Source of the DNA: CAZFAP01 sp964516325
GTDB taxonomy: Bacteria; Auribacterota; JABMQX01
Reading direction: 5' to 3'
Assembly: GCA_964516325.1 (NCBI GenBank)
Contig: CAZFAP010000016.1
Location: forward strand, 1-43,712
DNA: 43,712 nucleotides
Within the stretch, counting starts at the first letter, position 1. Each line of letters starts with the position of its first letter. Below are positions 7,961-16,871 of the stretch, one piece after another. The notes under the pieces were generated by a model that saw only the letters and a program-made list of their open reading frames with translations, was not told the origin of the DNA and did not search any database. The position numbers were made by a program, and so were the translations under genes.

Positions 7961-8608
7961 CTATGTTCCGAGAAGCAGATAAGTGACAATCAGCGAAGCC
8001 ATGATGAGCGCCGTCCACAGGCGGAGGTCTCGCCACCACTTTCTGCCGGTCGTCGGGTCGAACACCGTCTCGCGCCGGACAAGCCAGGTTACGGCAGCAA
8101 TCACGAGAAATCCAATAGCCGTAAAAATCTTGACGTAGCCGAGGGAAATAGTCTCGACGACGCCCCTCATGGCTGACCCGACCCGCCGCAAGGCCGAGAC
8201 AAAACTCGAACTCTCTTCACTTTCGCTGGGCTTTTGCTGAGTCGGCGTCTCCTCGCCAGCTTTTTCCTCTTCAATTGTTTTTGCCTCAGCCGGTCTTTTG
8301 GTCTTCTCTCTCGCGGGACGGGGCGTGACGAGGAAGGCAATGACTGCCGACACCAGTGCCAGCGCGACGAACAGAACAAGGGGCCGAAACCATAACGCGC
8401 GATACCGGACTATTCCACGAGCAAACATTCCTCCGCCGACAGCCAGGAGGGTTATGCCGGAGACCAGGTCTGTTACTCTCCCGCTGAGACTCTTCTCCGT
8501 CGCCGCCGGGATGAAGAGCAGAATGCCGAAAAGGGCAATAAAGGCTCCCATGAAATGGAGCACTCGCAGCTCCGCTCGCTCCGGGGAGGAATCCTTTTGC
8601 TCTGTCAT
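7961..8608 (-). CDS. Hypothetical five-helix membrane protein
   Basis: Not recognised. The 215-residue protein has a likely 3+2 helix layout: hydrophobic helices near residues 16-34, 46-64 and 74-93, then a charged linker of about 40 residues rich in Glu, Lys and Ser (about 95-135), then helices near 155-172 and 192-212. The start ATG at 8608 is favoured over one 13 codons upstream because GAGGAG stands 7 bases before it and the gene then begins 16 bases after the stop of the upstream symporter. It sits between a symporter and the other unknown protein, all in one direction, so it is probably co-transcribed with them. Its role could be structural or accessory to transport, but nothing in the sequence shows this. 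Confidence 0.72.
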   Translation of the reverse strand: MTEQKDSSPERAELRVLHFMGAFIALFGILLFIPAATEKSLSGRVTDLVSGITLLAVGGGMFARGIVRYRALWFRPLVLFVALALVSAVIAFLVTPRPAREKTKRPAEAKTIEEEKAGEETPTQQKPSESEESSSFVSALRRVGSAMRGVVETISLGYVKIFTAIGFLVIAAVTWLVRRETVFDPTTGRKWWRDLRLWTALIMASLIVTYLLLGT

Positions 8609-8624
8609 CGGCCTTCTCCTCGCT

Positions 8625-10160
8625 TCATGTTTCGGCTCTTTCCTCAAGCATCTTCTGAACGGCGTCGTCCTTCATCACCAATCCATAGACAAGCCCGTGA
8701 AGTCTTTCGAGGGGATAGGGCTTGGTCAACAGGCTGACAGTTGTCGTCGTGAACAGTGAGCCGACGAACGACCACCACGCTATGTAAAGGAAGGGATTCT
8801 CGCAGATGAAGACGTCTTTCTGGACTAAGAAAAGTGTCGCGGAGATGCCGACTCCGGAAATCAGACCCGCCAGCCCACCCCATTGCGTGGTTCTTCGCCA
8901 GAGCATCCCCAGAAGCAGAATCGCGAGCGTCGGCCCCTGGAAGAATGACAGAAGCGTCTGCATCGCCACGTAAATGCCGGGGAACTTGCTTGTCACCGGC
9001 GCGAATCCGATGGCAAGCAGGACAAAAACGACGGTCAGAATTCTGCCAAACGCGAGATAGTGCGTATCGGATGCGCTTCTGCGAATAAACCTCTGATACA
9101 CATCCCTCGTCCAGATTGTCGCTGCGGAATTGAGGTAGGAGTCCACGCTCGACATCAGCGCCGCGAAAAACGCCGCGAACACCAAGCCCATAAGCCCCGG
9201 CGGAAGGACTTCCCTCACGAGCGTCGGAAGAGCCTCGTCGGGATTCTTAAGACCGGGATGCAGCGCGAGAGCAATCAAGCCCGGAAACACGATGAAAACG
9301 GGAATGAAAAGTTTCAGGAACGCCCCCCATAACATTCCGGCCTTCGCGTCCCATTCGCTTTTCGCCCCGAGATTCCTTTGTATGATTGCTTGATTTCCAA
9401 TCCAATAAGCCGTCGCGAGGACGACCGTCAGCCCCAGCAGAATCCCCGTCCAGGGATAAGGGCTTTTTGTTCCCACCGGCAGGAAGAGCTTGAAGTGGTC
9501 GCCATAGTCGGGGCCGAGCGCCTGTATTTTCGCAACAAGCCCCGACCAGCCGCCAACTTTCCACATCCCGAGAATGACAAGAGCAGCTCCACCGACGTAC
9601 ATAATCACGAGCTGCACGACGTCCGTTATCACGACGGCGGAAAGGCCCCCGGAGAACGTGTAGATGCCGACGACTGAAGCGGTCACGATGATGGACGTCC
9701 ATTCGCTCCATCCGGTCAGCGGCTTGAGCATCACAGCCGTCGTCCAGAAGAAGATGCCCAGATTGCAAATCATGAAGACGCCCCAGAGGACTCCTTCGAT
9801 GGCCCGAACGGAATCGTTGTATCGCCGCCCGAGGTATTCGGGGATGGTATAGACGCCCGCTCTCCAGTAATACGGGACGAATATGAAAGCCGCCAGAATC
9901 ATCGCGGGGATGCAGCCAATCCAGTCGAAGTTTGCCTGCACAAGCCCATATCGGTATGCGCCCCCGGACGCTCCGACGAAATCATAGGCGCCGATGTCGG
10001 TGGCTACGACGGACATTCCAATCGCCCACCAGGGGAGGAGCCTCCCCGCAAGGAAAAAGTCCTTCGCGGACCGGACGTATTTTCCGAGCATCGTTCCGAG
10101 GGTGAGGACGCCGAGCATGTAGAAGAGGATGATCGTCGTGTCAATGAATGTCAGCGTCAC
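8625..10160 (-). CDS. Sodium:solute symporter (SSS/SLC5 family), SGLT-like
   Basis: A 511-residue Na+-coupled importer in the inner membrane. The N-terminal blocks are typical: DFFLAGRLLPWWAIGMSVVA at residues 34-53, ATDIGAYDFVGASGGAYRYG, and YYWRAGVYTIPEYLGRRY at about 97-114 (the SGLT-type IPEYL..RY element). The sodium-site helix AALMSSVDSYLNSAAT lies at 333-348. About 13 membrane helices can be drawn. The start is GTG at 10160 after a G-rich stretch; the next in-frame ATG would cut the first helix. It is only loosely similar to the symporter at 5462-7273, so these are two subfamilies and not a recent duplication. The glycosidase gene ends 200 bases upstream on the same strand. Confidence 0.93.
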   Translation of the reverse strand: MTLTFIDTTIILFYMLGVLTLGTMLGKYVRSAKDFFLAGRLLPWWAIGMSVVATDIGAYDFVGASGGAYRYGLVQANFDWIGCIPAMILAAFIFVPYYWRAGVYTIPEYLGRRYNDSVRAIEGVLWGVFMICNLGIFFWTTAVMLKPLTGWSEWTSIIVTASVVGIYTFSGGLSAVVITDVVQLVIMYVGGAALVILGMWKVGGWSGLVAKIQALGPDYGDHFKLFLPVGTKSPYPWTGILLGLTVVLATAYWIGNQAIIQRNLGAKSEWDAKAGMLWGAFLKLFIPVFIVFPGLIALALHPGLKNPDEALPTLVREVLPPGLMGLVFAAFFAALMSSVDSYLNSAATIWTRDVYQRFIRRSASDTHYLAFGRILTVVFVLLAIGFAPVTSKFPGIYVAMQTLLSFFQGPTLAILLLGMLWRRTTQWGGLAGLISGVGISATLFLVQKDVFICENPFLYIAWWSFVGSLFTTTTVSLLTKPYPLERLHGLVYGLVMKDDAVQKMLEERAET

Positions 10161-10360
10161 GCTTTTTTGCCCCCCACGGCGCTCCGTGCGGCTCTGCTAT
10201 GTTTGCGGTTCGGCTTCTCTCTACCTGCGCATCGCGGAGCGCGCTAAAGAAGACAGACAAGCCGAGCGGACGGGTTGTTCGCCAGCGAATTGACCCTTCG
10301 GTACCAGCGAAGCCCGCCCGCCCGGTCAAGCGTCAACTGATGTGCCAGCAAGGAACCGTG

Positions 10361-11896
10361 TCACCTAACTGCTTCTTTCAAGAAGACTGGCTCAAGCCCA
10401 ACACGAACCTCGAATGTCCCGTCGTCGAAATTTCGGAAAGGAATGGGACGCCCAATGACGTCAACCGCCTCGCCCACCTTTGGACCTTTCAAGCGGAAGC
10501 TTCCGCCTTGCTGCTTCGCCCAGAGCACCGCAACCTCCCGCTCGGCATCCCGAAAGACGTAGTATTCCACATCCTCGTTATCCACGTCGGCATGTCGGGC
10601 GAATTTCCCTTCGCCGAGGACGTACGTGAGGTTGCACAAAGCCACGTAGGCGGGTCGAGGCGTGAAATCCCTGTTGACCGTACCGTAATTCCTGTTGTCT
10701 TCCATGTAGTCGGAGAAAATGAAATAAAAGAACCGCTCCGCTCCGTTCGCCAGGCCGTAAACGTACGCCTTGACCAAATAGCTCGCTTCGCCACGCAGGA
10801 CATCGAGATTCGCCTTGTCCTTTGGATGATGCACCGCGCCCATTTCCGTTACCCATATCGGTTTGCGGACGCCGTGCCTATCGAGGAACTTCTTGTGATT
10901 CTTCAGGCGGTGCACTACGCCGATTGGGTCGCCATAATAATGCACGTTGTAAATGTCAAAAGAATCGGCAATCCCCGCCTTGAATATCTTTTCGGCAAAC
11001 TCGCCCGGCGCCATGGCAAACGAGCACAGCAGAACCTTCGCGTCGGGGTCCGCTTCCTTAATCTGGCGGCAACTTTCCTTCAGGCAGGCGGCGTATTGCT
11101 CCGGCGTCCCCAGGTAGAAGACCTCAATGTCCGGCTCGTTCCATATCTCCCAGTATTTCACGCGGTCCTTGAAATGCCCGAGCATGTTCCGGAAAAAGTT
11201 GCCCATGTCGCCCGGGTTCAGCGGCGGATACCGGCGGTCGCTTTTCCCGGAAGCCCACGTCGGGCAGTCGTGGAAAATCTGGTAAACGGTCAGTCCGGCG
11301 TTGTGCTGAATGCGGGCGCTCGTCTCGTACCACCCCCAGCGATAGGTTCCCTTCGTCGGCTCGATTCCGCCCCAGTTGAACCGGTCTCGCACGCACGATA
11401 TGCCAGCCAGCCGCACAAGCTCCGTCGCTTTCTTGAGCTCGGCTTCGTTCCCAAAAAACCAGCTCGCCGCCACGTCTATGGCAAAAGGAGAAGACTCGCT
11501 GTATTTCCGCCTGTCCGGCCCCACGACCACCGCGTAGCTGCTCTCCGCTTTCGAAATGACGCCTCCGTCCTTCACCACCTGCGCCCGCACTACATGATAC
11601 CCGCGACCCTGAACCCCAAACCCTGCTTCCGCCACCGCCCGTCCGCTGCCATACCGAGTCTTCCCTGTCGTCCCCGCGATTTTCCCGTCGAAGTCCACCG
11701 ACTCGATTCTCAGCTCGCCTTCGCTCGGCAGAGTCTCCGCGGTAACCATGAAGCTCACCGGCTCGCCCTCGAAGAAAATGTTGCCAGTTTTCCGGGACGA
11801 GATGGTCAGCTTGCCGACATGCGTTTCCTCACCTATCGCAAATTCGCAAAGAAGTGCGCACAGAACAAAAACCATTGCGAGAACATGACTTTTCAT
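10361..11896 (-). CDS. Exported clan GH-A glycoside hydrolase (GH39/beta-xylosidase-like)
   Basis: A 511-residue secreted glycosidase. Residues 1-22 are a signal peptide (VLAMVFVLCALL core). Roughly residues 25-130 form a beta-sandwich (KTGNIFFEGEPVSFMV onward), then a TIM barrel. The clan GH-A pair of glutamates is visible: acid/base Glu near 254 in YWEIWNEPD and nucleophile Glu near 351 in IWVTEMGAVHHP. RDRFNWGGIEPTKGTYRW is the classic early-barrel segment, and a short beta domain follows the barrel. The family looks closest to GH39-type or related beta-xylosidase-like enzymes, but assignment to one GH family is uncertain. The start ATG at 11896 has AAGGA 5 bases upstream. As the first gene of the minus-strand run it may supply the sugar taken up by the symporters downstream. 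Confidence 0.85.
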   Translation of the reverse strand: MKSHVLAMVFVLCALLCEFAIGEETHVGKLTISSRKTGNIFFEGEPVSFMVTAETLPSEGELRIESVDFDGKIAGTTGKTRYGSGRAVAEAGFGVQGRGYHVVRAQVVKDGGVISKAESSYAVVVGPDRRKYSESSPFAIDVAASWFFGNEAELKKATELVRLAGISCVRDRFNWGGIEPTKGTYRWGWYETSARIQHNAGLTVYQIFHDCPTWASGKSDRRYPPLNPGDMGNFFRNMLGHFKDRVKYWEIWNEPDIEVFYLGTPEQYAACLKESCRQIKEADPDAKVLLCSFAMAPGEFAEKIFKAGIADSFDIYNVHYYGDPIGVVHRLKNHKKFLDRHGVRKPIWVTEMGAVHHPKDKANLDVLRGEASYLVKAYVYGLANGAERFFYFIFSDYMEDNRNYGTVNRDFTPRPAYVALCNLTYVLGEGKFARHADVDNEDVEYYVFRDAEREVAVLWAKQQGGSFRLKGPKVGEAVDVIGRPIPFRNFDDGTFEVRVGLEPVFLKEAVR

Positions 11897-12295
11897 CGTT
11901 CCTTCCACCTTCGCAATAGCGCGAAAGAAAATGTAGCTTCAGGTCGAGTCGCACGCGGACGCATCAAGTTCCATCCGCATCGGCCCGCACCGATCGCTCA
12001 CTGTGGTGCGGCGTCAACCGACTAACACAAATGCCCTTATACTTCAATGAAAAGTTCAGTTGGTCCCACGTTTGGTGGGGTGCAGTGAGACGGACTCCGG
12101 CAGTGGCTGGTTCACAAGGCTCTCCACCGCCCGAGTGAGTCCGCCCAAACGGCCGGGGTGTTTGTCCACTTTGACATCATGGCAGGTTTTCTCGCGCGAA
12201 AAAAGGGAGCACTCACGCGATCAACCGTGAGTGCCCCCTTTCTGAGCCGTCCCGAGACTATTGCGCCGAGTGTAAATCGCCCGGTTGGGGTTCTC
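11897..12295. other. Intergenic region between the glycosidase and a coiled-coil lipoprotein gene
   Basis: About 400 bases without a supported gene. It holds the intrinsic terminator of the upstream minus-strand lipoprotein gene and a small hairpin, CCCAC at 12065-12069 with GTGGG at 12075-12079. A TATAAG on the minus strand (12036-12041) could be a -10 element for the glycosidase, but no convincing -35 accompanies it. Confidence 0.6.
12199..12240 (-). terminator. Intrinsic terminator after the coiled-coil lipoprotein gene
   Basis: Read on the minus strand, a strong stem is formed by the arms at 12226-12238 and 12205-12217 (core GCACTCACG paired with CGTGAGTGC, with an 8-base loop and one mismatch lower in the stem). 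It is followed directly by six U residues (A tract at 12199-12204 on the plus strand). It begins about 55 bases after the stop of the gene ending at 12296 and is the clearest terminator in the window. Confidence 0.85.
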
Positions 12296-13144
12296 CTAAT
12301 CTCCGCCTCTTCCTCGCCCAAAGCCGGGCGGTCCGCCGCGGTCAAAGGATACTAATCCGGCGTCCCTGACTGTCTCCTCCGGGATATTGTACTTTCGAGT
12401 GAGTTCGCCGATCTCCCGCATCCGCTGCATTTGAAGAATCCGGTCAACTCGCTCGGAGGCTTCGTCGGAATTCTGCGCTTCATCGAGGGACTTGAGCTGC
12501 CCTTCCATCCATCCTCTCGCGCGGTCGTTATCCGCTGCGCTCACTGCTGCCGCGAGACTCGCGCGAGCCTGCTCTCGCTTCTGCTCGGGGGAAAGCGCCG
12601 TGGAATATTTCGCCTTGAGGTTCTCGATCTCGTTTGCGAACTGAGACCGGGCGGCTCGGTCGCGGATTGTACTATTCTTCACCAAAAGGTCGAGCCTTTT
12701 GGATAGCTCTGCGGGGTCGCTCATCGCGCGAAATGCCGTCCTGGGGTCCCTCAGAGCCTCCCGCTCCCTGTTTTCGGTTTCTTGCTGATTGAATCGGTTG
12801 AAGTCGTCGGTCGAGGTGGCGACCCGCTCCTGCAACACTCCTATCTGGCGCATGATGTCCTGATATTCCTTTGTGGAGGCGAAGTTGGAGGCAACAACCA
12901 GTTGCTCTCCCTTTCCTGCCGCGGCTGGCGCCGCGGCGCCCGCAAGAACATTAATGCTTTTCTCGATGGCGCTGAGTCTCTCGTCAACACTATCTACTTT
13001 CTTCGAGATTTGCGACATTTGGCCGGACTGCTCCTCCTGCTCGGTGAGGAGTTCCGAAAACCGCTTTTCATCCGTGCCCTTCCAGCACCCGCCACAGAGA
13101 AGAGCTAAGAGGATAACAACAAGACCTAAGTTACGGAACGACAT
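12296..13144 (-). CDS. Coiled-coil lipoprotein, paralogue of the adjacent exported coiled-coil protein
   Basis: Not recognised as a named family. The 282-residue protein begins with a lipoprotein signal: hydrophobic core VVILLALLCGGC with the lipobox Cys at residue 20. A coiled coil follows at about 28-68 (SQISKKVDSVDERLSAIEKSI), then a mostly helical region containing RDPRTAFRAMSDPAELSKRL and NEIENLKAKYS. The chain ends with KYNIPEETVRDAGLVSFDRG and a Gly/Arg-rich tail. The neighbouring protein at 13376-14281 shares the same order and the YxIPxExxxDAGL ending, so they are duplicates. AAGGAG lies 7 bases before the ATG. Probably a lipid-anchored helical periplasmic protein; no function assigned. 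Confidence 0.82.
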   Translation of the reverse strand: MSFRNLGLVVILLALLCGGCWKGTDEKRFSELLTEQEEQSGQMSQISKKVDSVDERLSAIEKSINVLAGAAAPAAAGKGEQLVVASNFASTKEYQDIMRQIGVLQERVATSTDDFNRFNQQETENREREALRDPRTAFRAMSDPAELSKRLDLLVKNSTIRDRAARSQFANEIENLKAKYSTALSPEQKREQARASLAAAVSAADNDRARGWMEGQLKSLDEAQNSDEASERVDRILQMQRMREIGELTRKYNIPEETVRDAGLVSFDRGGPPGFGRGRGGD

Positions 13145-13375
13145 AGCATTTCTCCTTCTTTGCCGTTATGCAATCGCTCGGACAAAGCCGATGAAAACCT
13201 CCCCCGCAAGGAGAGGCGTCTTTCCCAAATCGGGCATGCCGAAATCTTCTTTTTCAGCCGAAGATCCATCTTGTTCCTTGGCTGACAATGTCCAACGTGG
13301 GCCGACTTTCATGCTTCGTCGGCAGGTCGGCGAAGCGACCCCTCCGGTTGACCCGTCTTTGCCAACCCGACGACG

Positions 13376-14281
13376 TCACCGCCCGGGGGCGCCGCCTTGC
13401 TGGCCGCCCCGTCCGCCCTGCATTCGCGGTCCCCGCTCCCCTCCGCCGGGTCCTCTCCCTTCACCGCCCATGGCGGGCAGCCCGGCGTCACCGAGAGCTT
13501 CTCGTGGGATACTGTACTTCTCTTGCAGTTGCCTCAACTGCCGGACGGTGTCGAAACGGCTGTACCGTTCGAGCCTCCCCTGCAACTCCTCTCCCGAAGC
13601 CGCTTGCAGTTCGTTGAGTTGCCTCTGTACAAACTCCTGGGCTCTCTGGTCCTGCTCGCTGTTCAGCCTTTCGTTCAGCTGCGCCGTCACCCGGTCGTAG
13701 AGTTGCTGCGTGCTGGGCTTCTCGGAGAGGCTTCGCTTGAACTGCTCGATGTCCACCTCAAACTGCTGCCGTTTCAGCGGGTCTTCGATTTTTAGCGCGT
13801 AGTTTTGCCCAAAGGCAGTCAGCCTGCTGCTCAGTTCTTGCGGATTATTCATTGCGCCCCACGTTGCCGCCGGGTCTCTGAGCCTTGCACGCTCTGCTTC
13901 TCTGGCGCCATCCTCTTGCGTCTTAGTAAGATTGGACTGCATCGTGCTCAGCTTTTGCTGAATGTCCGTGAGTTGACCGGCGATTTGCCCGTACTCGGGC
14001 GTCTCCTTGAATTCGACGACTTTTGGACCGCTGGGCGCCGTTTCGGCCGGTTTCACCGCCTCCGGTGGCTTAGCTGCGGCAGCGATTTTTTCCAGCGATT
14101 TCTGGATTTCAATCAGCCTTTTTTCCAGCCCTTCAATTCTCCGGGATAATTTCCCGAGTTCCGCGTTCTGCTTTTCCTGCTTGACGGCGATTTCAATGAG
14201 GCGCCGATCAGCTCCTTCCGCAGACCGCACGACAATCGCCGTAAGAGCGGCAATCACCGCCACTACCACGTATTTCTTCAT
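13376..14281 (-). CDS. Exported coiled-coil protein, paralogue of the adjacent lipoprotein
   Basis: A 301-residue protein with an N-terminal signal or anchor helix (YVVVAVIAALTAIVV, residues 4-18) but no lipobox, unlike its paralogue. The coiled coil spans roughly residues 30-70 (LGKLSRRIEGLEKRLIEIQK). A Pro/Ala linker separates it from a helical block with RLRDPAATWGAMNNPQEL and QQFEVDIEQFKRSLS. The ending KYSIPREALGDAGLPAMGG is followed by a tail of about 25 residues made almost only of Gly, Arg, Pro and Gln. GGGAGG lies 5-6 bases before the ATG. The pair forms a minus-strand unit with 231 bases between the genes. Like the large array to the right, it couples an N-terminal anchor to a short coiled coil, but I see no HEAT repeats. 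Confidence 0.82.
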   Translation of the reverse strand: MKKYVVVAVIAALTAIVVRSAEGADRRLIEIAVKQEKQNAELGKLSRRIEGLEKRLIEIQKSLEKIAAAAKPPEAVKPAETAPSGPKVVEFKETPEYGQIAGQLTDIQQKLSTMQSNLTKTQEDGAREAERARLRDPAATWGAMNNPQELSSRLTAFGQNYALKIEDPLKRQQFEVDIEQFKRSLSEKPSTQQLYDRVTAQLNERLNSEQDQRAQEFVQRQLNELQAASGEELQGRLERYSRFDTVRQLRQLQEKYSIPREALGDAGLPAMGGEGRGPGGGERGPRMQGGRGGQQGGAPGR

Positions 14282-14663
14282 CGCGTTCCTCCCTGAAAAT
14301 TCAGTCGAAAGACCTATGCCTTGTTGCTTCGCTTGTTACTTCAACGAAGGGCATGCTCTTCTGGTTTACTGGCGAATCCAGCCACCCGTCAAAACCAGTG
14401 CCAGCACCGCTTGCCTCCGACCGATGTCTTGCCAGCGGGCCCCTCAACGGGCGTGGCTGTGTTTTGGTGGCGCGGCTACGGTCTGCTGCCTCCACCATGG
14501 GGATGGGGGCCGTTGTCGGGGATCGAGGCCATGTGATAACATTCCTTCGCCAGCGATTCGGTGAAGGGACGATCTCCCCCGCCAACTGTGGGTTTGCCAT
14601 GGGCTCGCGGATGGATTGCCGCTGGCCGCTCCTCAACATCATGCACACGGAAGGGTCAAGTTT
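14282..14663. other. Divergent intergenic region
   Basis: About 380 bases between a minus-strand coiled-coil gene and a plus-strand isomerase gene. It must carry both promoters, but I see no hexamer pair good enough to call and no conserved reading frame. Short frames crossing it in several phases have no recognisable product. Confidence 0.5.
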
Positions 14664-15422
14664 ATGTCCAAGATTCCCGTCGCACTTCAATTCTACACCG
14701 TTCGCAACGATATGGACAGGGACTTCGAAGGAACGCTCCGCAAGGTAGCTGGGATAGGCTATGCGGGAGTGGAATTCGCCGGGTTCAAGGAGTGGAAAGC
14801 CTCCGAACTGAAATCGCTCATCGCCGACCTCAACCTTCTTCCGGCTGGCGCACACATTCCCATTGACCGACTGGAGAAGGAGTTAGGCGCGGTCATCGAA
14901 TTCAACCTCGAACTGGGCAACCCGTACATCGTTTGCCCGTGGATTCCGCAGGAGCGACGGAAGGACAAATCCGATTGGCTCGCCCTCGCCCGCCTCTTCA
15001 ATTTCATCGGCGAAGAATGCCAGCGGAGCGGCCTGACCTTCGCCTACCACAACCACAGCTTCGAGTTCGTCAAATTTGGCGATACGTATGCCCTCGATCT
15101 TCTCTTTGGCGCGACGAATCCCGATTTCGTCAAAGCCGAACCAGACACCTACTGGCTCAAACATGGCGGCGTTGACCCCGCGGAGTATCTCAGCCGGTAC
15201 GCCGGGCGATGCCCGCTCATTCACCTCAAGGACATGGCGGATGACGAAAAACGCTCCTTCGCTGAAATTGGTCGGGGCATCCTCGATTGGAGGGGCATTT
15301 TTGAAGCCGCGGAGTCCGGCGGAGCGGAATGGTATATCGTTGAGCAAGACACCTGCCCCGGTCCCCCTATCGAAAGCGCCCGCCTGAGCTTCCAAAACCT
15401 CAAGAAATGGGGAAAAGTCTGA
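14664..15422 (+). CDS. Sugar phosphate isomerase/epimerase (xylose isomerase-like TIM barrel)
   Basis: A 252-residue cytoplasmic TIM-barrel enzyme of the AP-endonuclease-2/xylose-isomerase superfamily. Early strand VALQFYTVRNDM, GYAGVEFAGF at about residue 31-40, FAYHNHSFEF in the middle with likely metal ligands, PLIHLKDMADD, and the terminal WYIVEQDTCPG strand with the catalytic-type Glu are all typical of sugar-phosphate or inosose-handling members. There is no signal peptide, in contrast with the Tat-tagged relative at 2743-3684. The ATG at 14664 is preferred over an upstream in-frame start because GGAAGG lies about 9 bases before it and the encoded N-terminus begins at the first barrel strand. 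The substrate is not known. The array promoter begins 8 bases after its stop codon. Confidence 0.9.
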   Translation: MSKIPVALQFYTVRNDMDRDFEGTLRKVAGIGYAGVEFAGFKEWKASELKSLIADLNLLPAGAHIPIDRLEKELGAVIEFNLELGNPYIVCPWIPQERRKDKSDWLALARLFNFIGEECQRSGLTFAYHNHSFEFVKFGDTYALDLLFGATNPDFVKAEPDTYWLKHGGVDPAEYLSRYAGRCPLIHLKDMADDEKRSFAEIGRGILDWRGIFEAAESGGAEWYIVEQDTCPGPPIESARLSFQNLKKWGKV

Positions 15423-15429
15423 AGCGCTA

Positions 15430-15458
15430 TTGACAGAACATCGCCGCCGGGCGATATT
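15430..15458 (+). promoter_or_regulatory. Candidate sigma70-type promoter for the HEAT-repeat array
   Basis: A perfect TTGACA at 15430-15435 is followed after exactly 17 bases by GATATT at 15453-15458 (four of six matches to TATAAT). It lies immediately after the isomerase stop codon and about 95 bases before the first array start at 15553. It is the best promoter-like pair near the array; the -10 is imperfect. Confidence 0.5.
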
Positions 15459-15552
15459 AAACGGAAAGGGGGCGGTCAACGGGTACCACCAATCCCCCCG
15501 GCTCCATCCGCGAAGTGGTCCTTCTCCTTCAACCTTTCGGGGGAAAACAGAG

Positions 15553-16806
15553 ATGAGGACGTCCGCTCTTATTGCGATGTGGGGAGCAACCGTCTGCGCT
15601 GCGTTTGGAGTTGGCGTTTGCATTGGCAAGCCAAGAAGACCTCTGTCCGATCAGCCTCACCCAGCCGCCGAAACTGCGTCCAGAAAGTCTGCCCCCGACC
15701 GCGCCCTCCTTGCCAGTGTTGAAAATTCCCGTAACGCCCTCTCCGAGCGGGAACGAATAGCATCCAGCCTCAAAGCGGAGATCGCAGGGGTTTGGGCCAA
15801 ATTGTCTCCTCTAAGCCCCAAGGAGGAGAAATGGCGGAAGGAATGGGAGGAGGAACGGGCCACGCGAAAACTTTATGACGCAATCCGCGAACGGGAAAAG
15901 GAGCTTATCAGGAGAATCCTCCAGCGGAAAGACAAGGCTCTCCGCGTCGCAGCCTTCGATGAGGTTGCTTCTCTCCTCCAGAGTGAGAGGCGGGAGGACG
16001 TTCTTCTCGGGGTGCTAACCCTTTTGGGGGTATTTCCCGGCGGAATCGAGTTTGATAAGGAGAGGTTCAAGCCTCAGGTGCTCGCGGCGCTGGGGCACGG
16101 GGATTTGGAGGTGCGCTACTACGCACTGCAGTACTTGGGCTGGGCGTACATGGGGCAAGAGGCGGCCGAAATCGCCCTGAGCGTGGTGAACGACCCCGAC
16201 CCGCGCATTCGCTGCGAAGCCCTTGAGCGTGTCGCTTGGTTTGGCGGCAAGGACAGACGTGAAGAGACCGCCAGCGCGCTGAAGACGCTTCTCCAGGACA
16301 AGAACGGGGAAAACAGGTCGTGGGCGTTAAGCCTGGTGGACCGGCTTCGTTATGCACCGAGCTTTACGGCCGAGCCTGTCGCGCAGGCTTATGACTACTA
16401 TGAGGAAATGGAAGAGCTTGTCGTAGATGTCTCCAAAGACCCGGAGTCAACGCGGCGAGTCCTCGAATTCTGGTGCGGGAGGGAGAAGCTGGGGAAGGAT
16501 GCGATTCAGCGGTTCACGGAGATTCTTGAGCAGCCCTATGATGAAAGCCAGGGTTCAGTATTGCCTTATGTCCCGCACTGGCAGGAGCTGAGGCCGCTCG
16601 CCTACCGCTACTACCTTCGAACACTGAGAGAGGCGCTCGAGTATCAGCCGAGATCGGAATCCTTGCGGATTCTGGGTGACACGCGGGATAAATCCCTGCT
16701 GCCCGAATTGGAGGCCATTGCACAAACGGGCGATGCGGAAGGGATAGAGCAAGAACTCGCCGATACGATTAACCGTCTGCGGCGATTTGGGGAGGACGGC
16801 AAATAA
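15553..16806 (+). CDS. Array gene 1: membrane-anchored coiled-coil/HEAT-repeat protein
   Basis: 417 residues. Membrane helix at 5-25 (FGVGVCIG, with Gly21 and Gly25), coiled coil about 50-84, charged linker 90-118, signature ILQRKDKAL at 122-130. HEAT-type helices carry EVRYYAL at 186-192 and RIRCEAL at 218-224; EEMEELVVDVSKDPES follows near 284. The variable segment (about 328-346) is YDESQGSVLPYVPHWQELRP, most like that of array gene 3 and unlike most others. The C-terminal module SLLPELEAIAQTGDAEGIEQ is at 381-400. The start ATG at 15553 is chosen because the sequence from there matches the other fourteen N-termini; a TTG frame 41 codons upstream lacks similarity and overlaps the promoter. 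Function unknown; likely a membrane-tethered protein-interaction solenoid. Confidence 0.9.
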   Translation: MRTSALIAMWGATVCAAFGVGVCIGKPRRPLSDQPHPAAETASRKSAPDRALLASVENSRNALSERERIASSLKAEIAGVWAKLSPLSPKEEKWRKEWEEERATRKLYDAIREREKELIRRILQRKDKALRVAAFDEVASLLQSERREDVLLGVLTLLGVFPGGIEFDKERFKPQVLAALGHGDLEVRYYALQYLGWAYMGQEAAEIALSVVNDPDPRIRCEALERVAWFGGKDRREETASALKTLLQDKNGENRSWALSLVDRLRYAPSFTAEPVAQAYDYYEEMEELVVDVSKDPESTRRVLEFWCGREKLGKDAIQRFTEILEQPYDESQGSVLPYVPHWQELRPLAYRYYLRTLREALEYQPRSESLRILGDTRDKSLLPELEAIAQTGDAEGIEQELADTINRLRRFGEDGK

Positions 16807-16871
16807 CCCGAGGGGAACCTGTGACCTCCCTAAAAATGTAGCTCGTTGATTCAAGCGCGGGGGGAGAAGAA

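Noticed and set aside
10148..12025. A 625-codon plus-strand open frame across the glycosidase region
   Set aside because: It is antisense to a glycosidase with signal peptide and both catalytic glutamates, has no recognisable domain, and shows the Arg/Pro/Val-rich composition of an antisense frame in GC-rich DNA.
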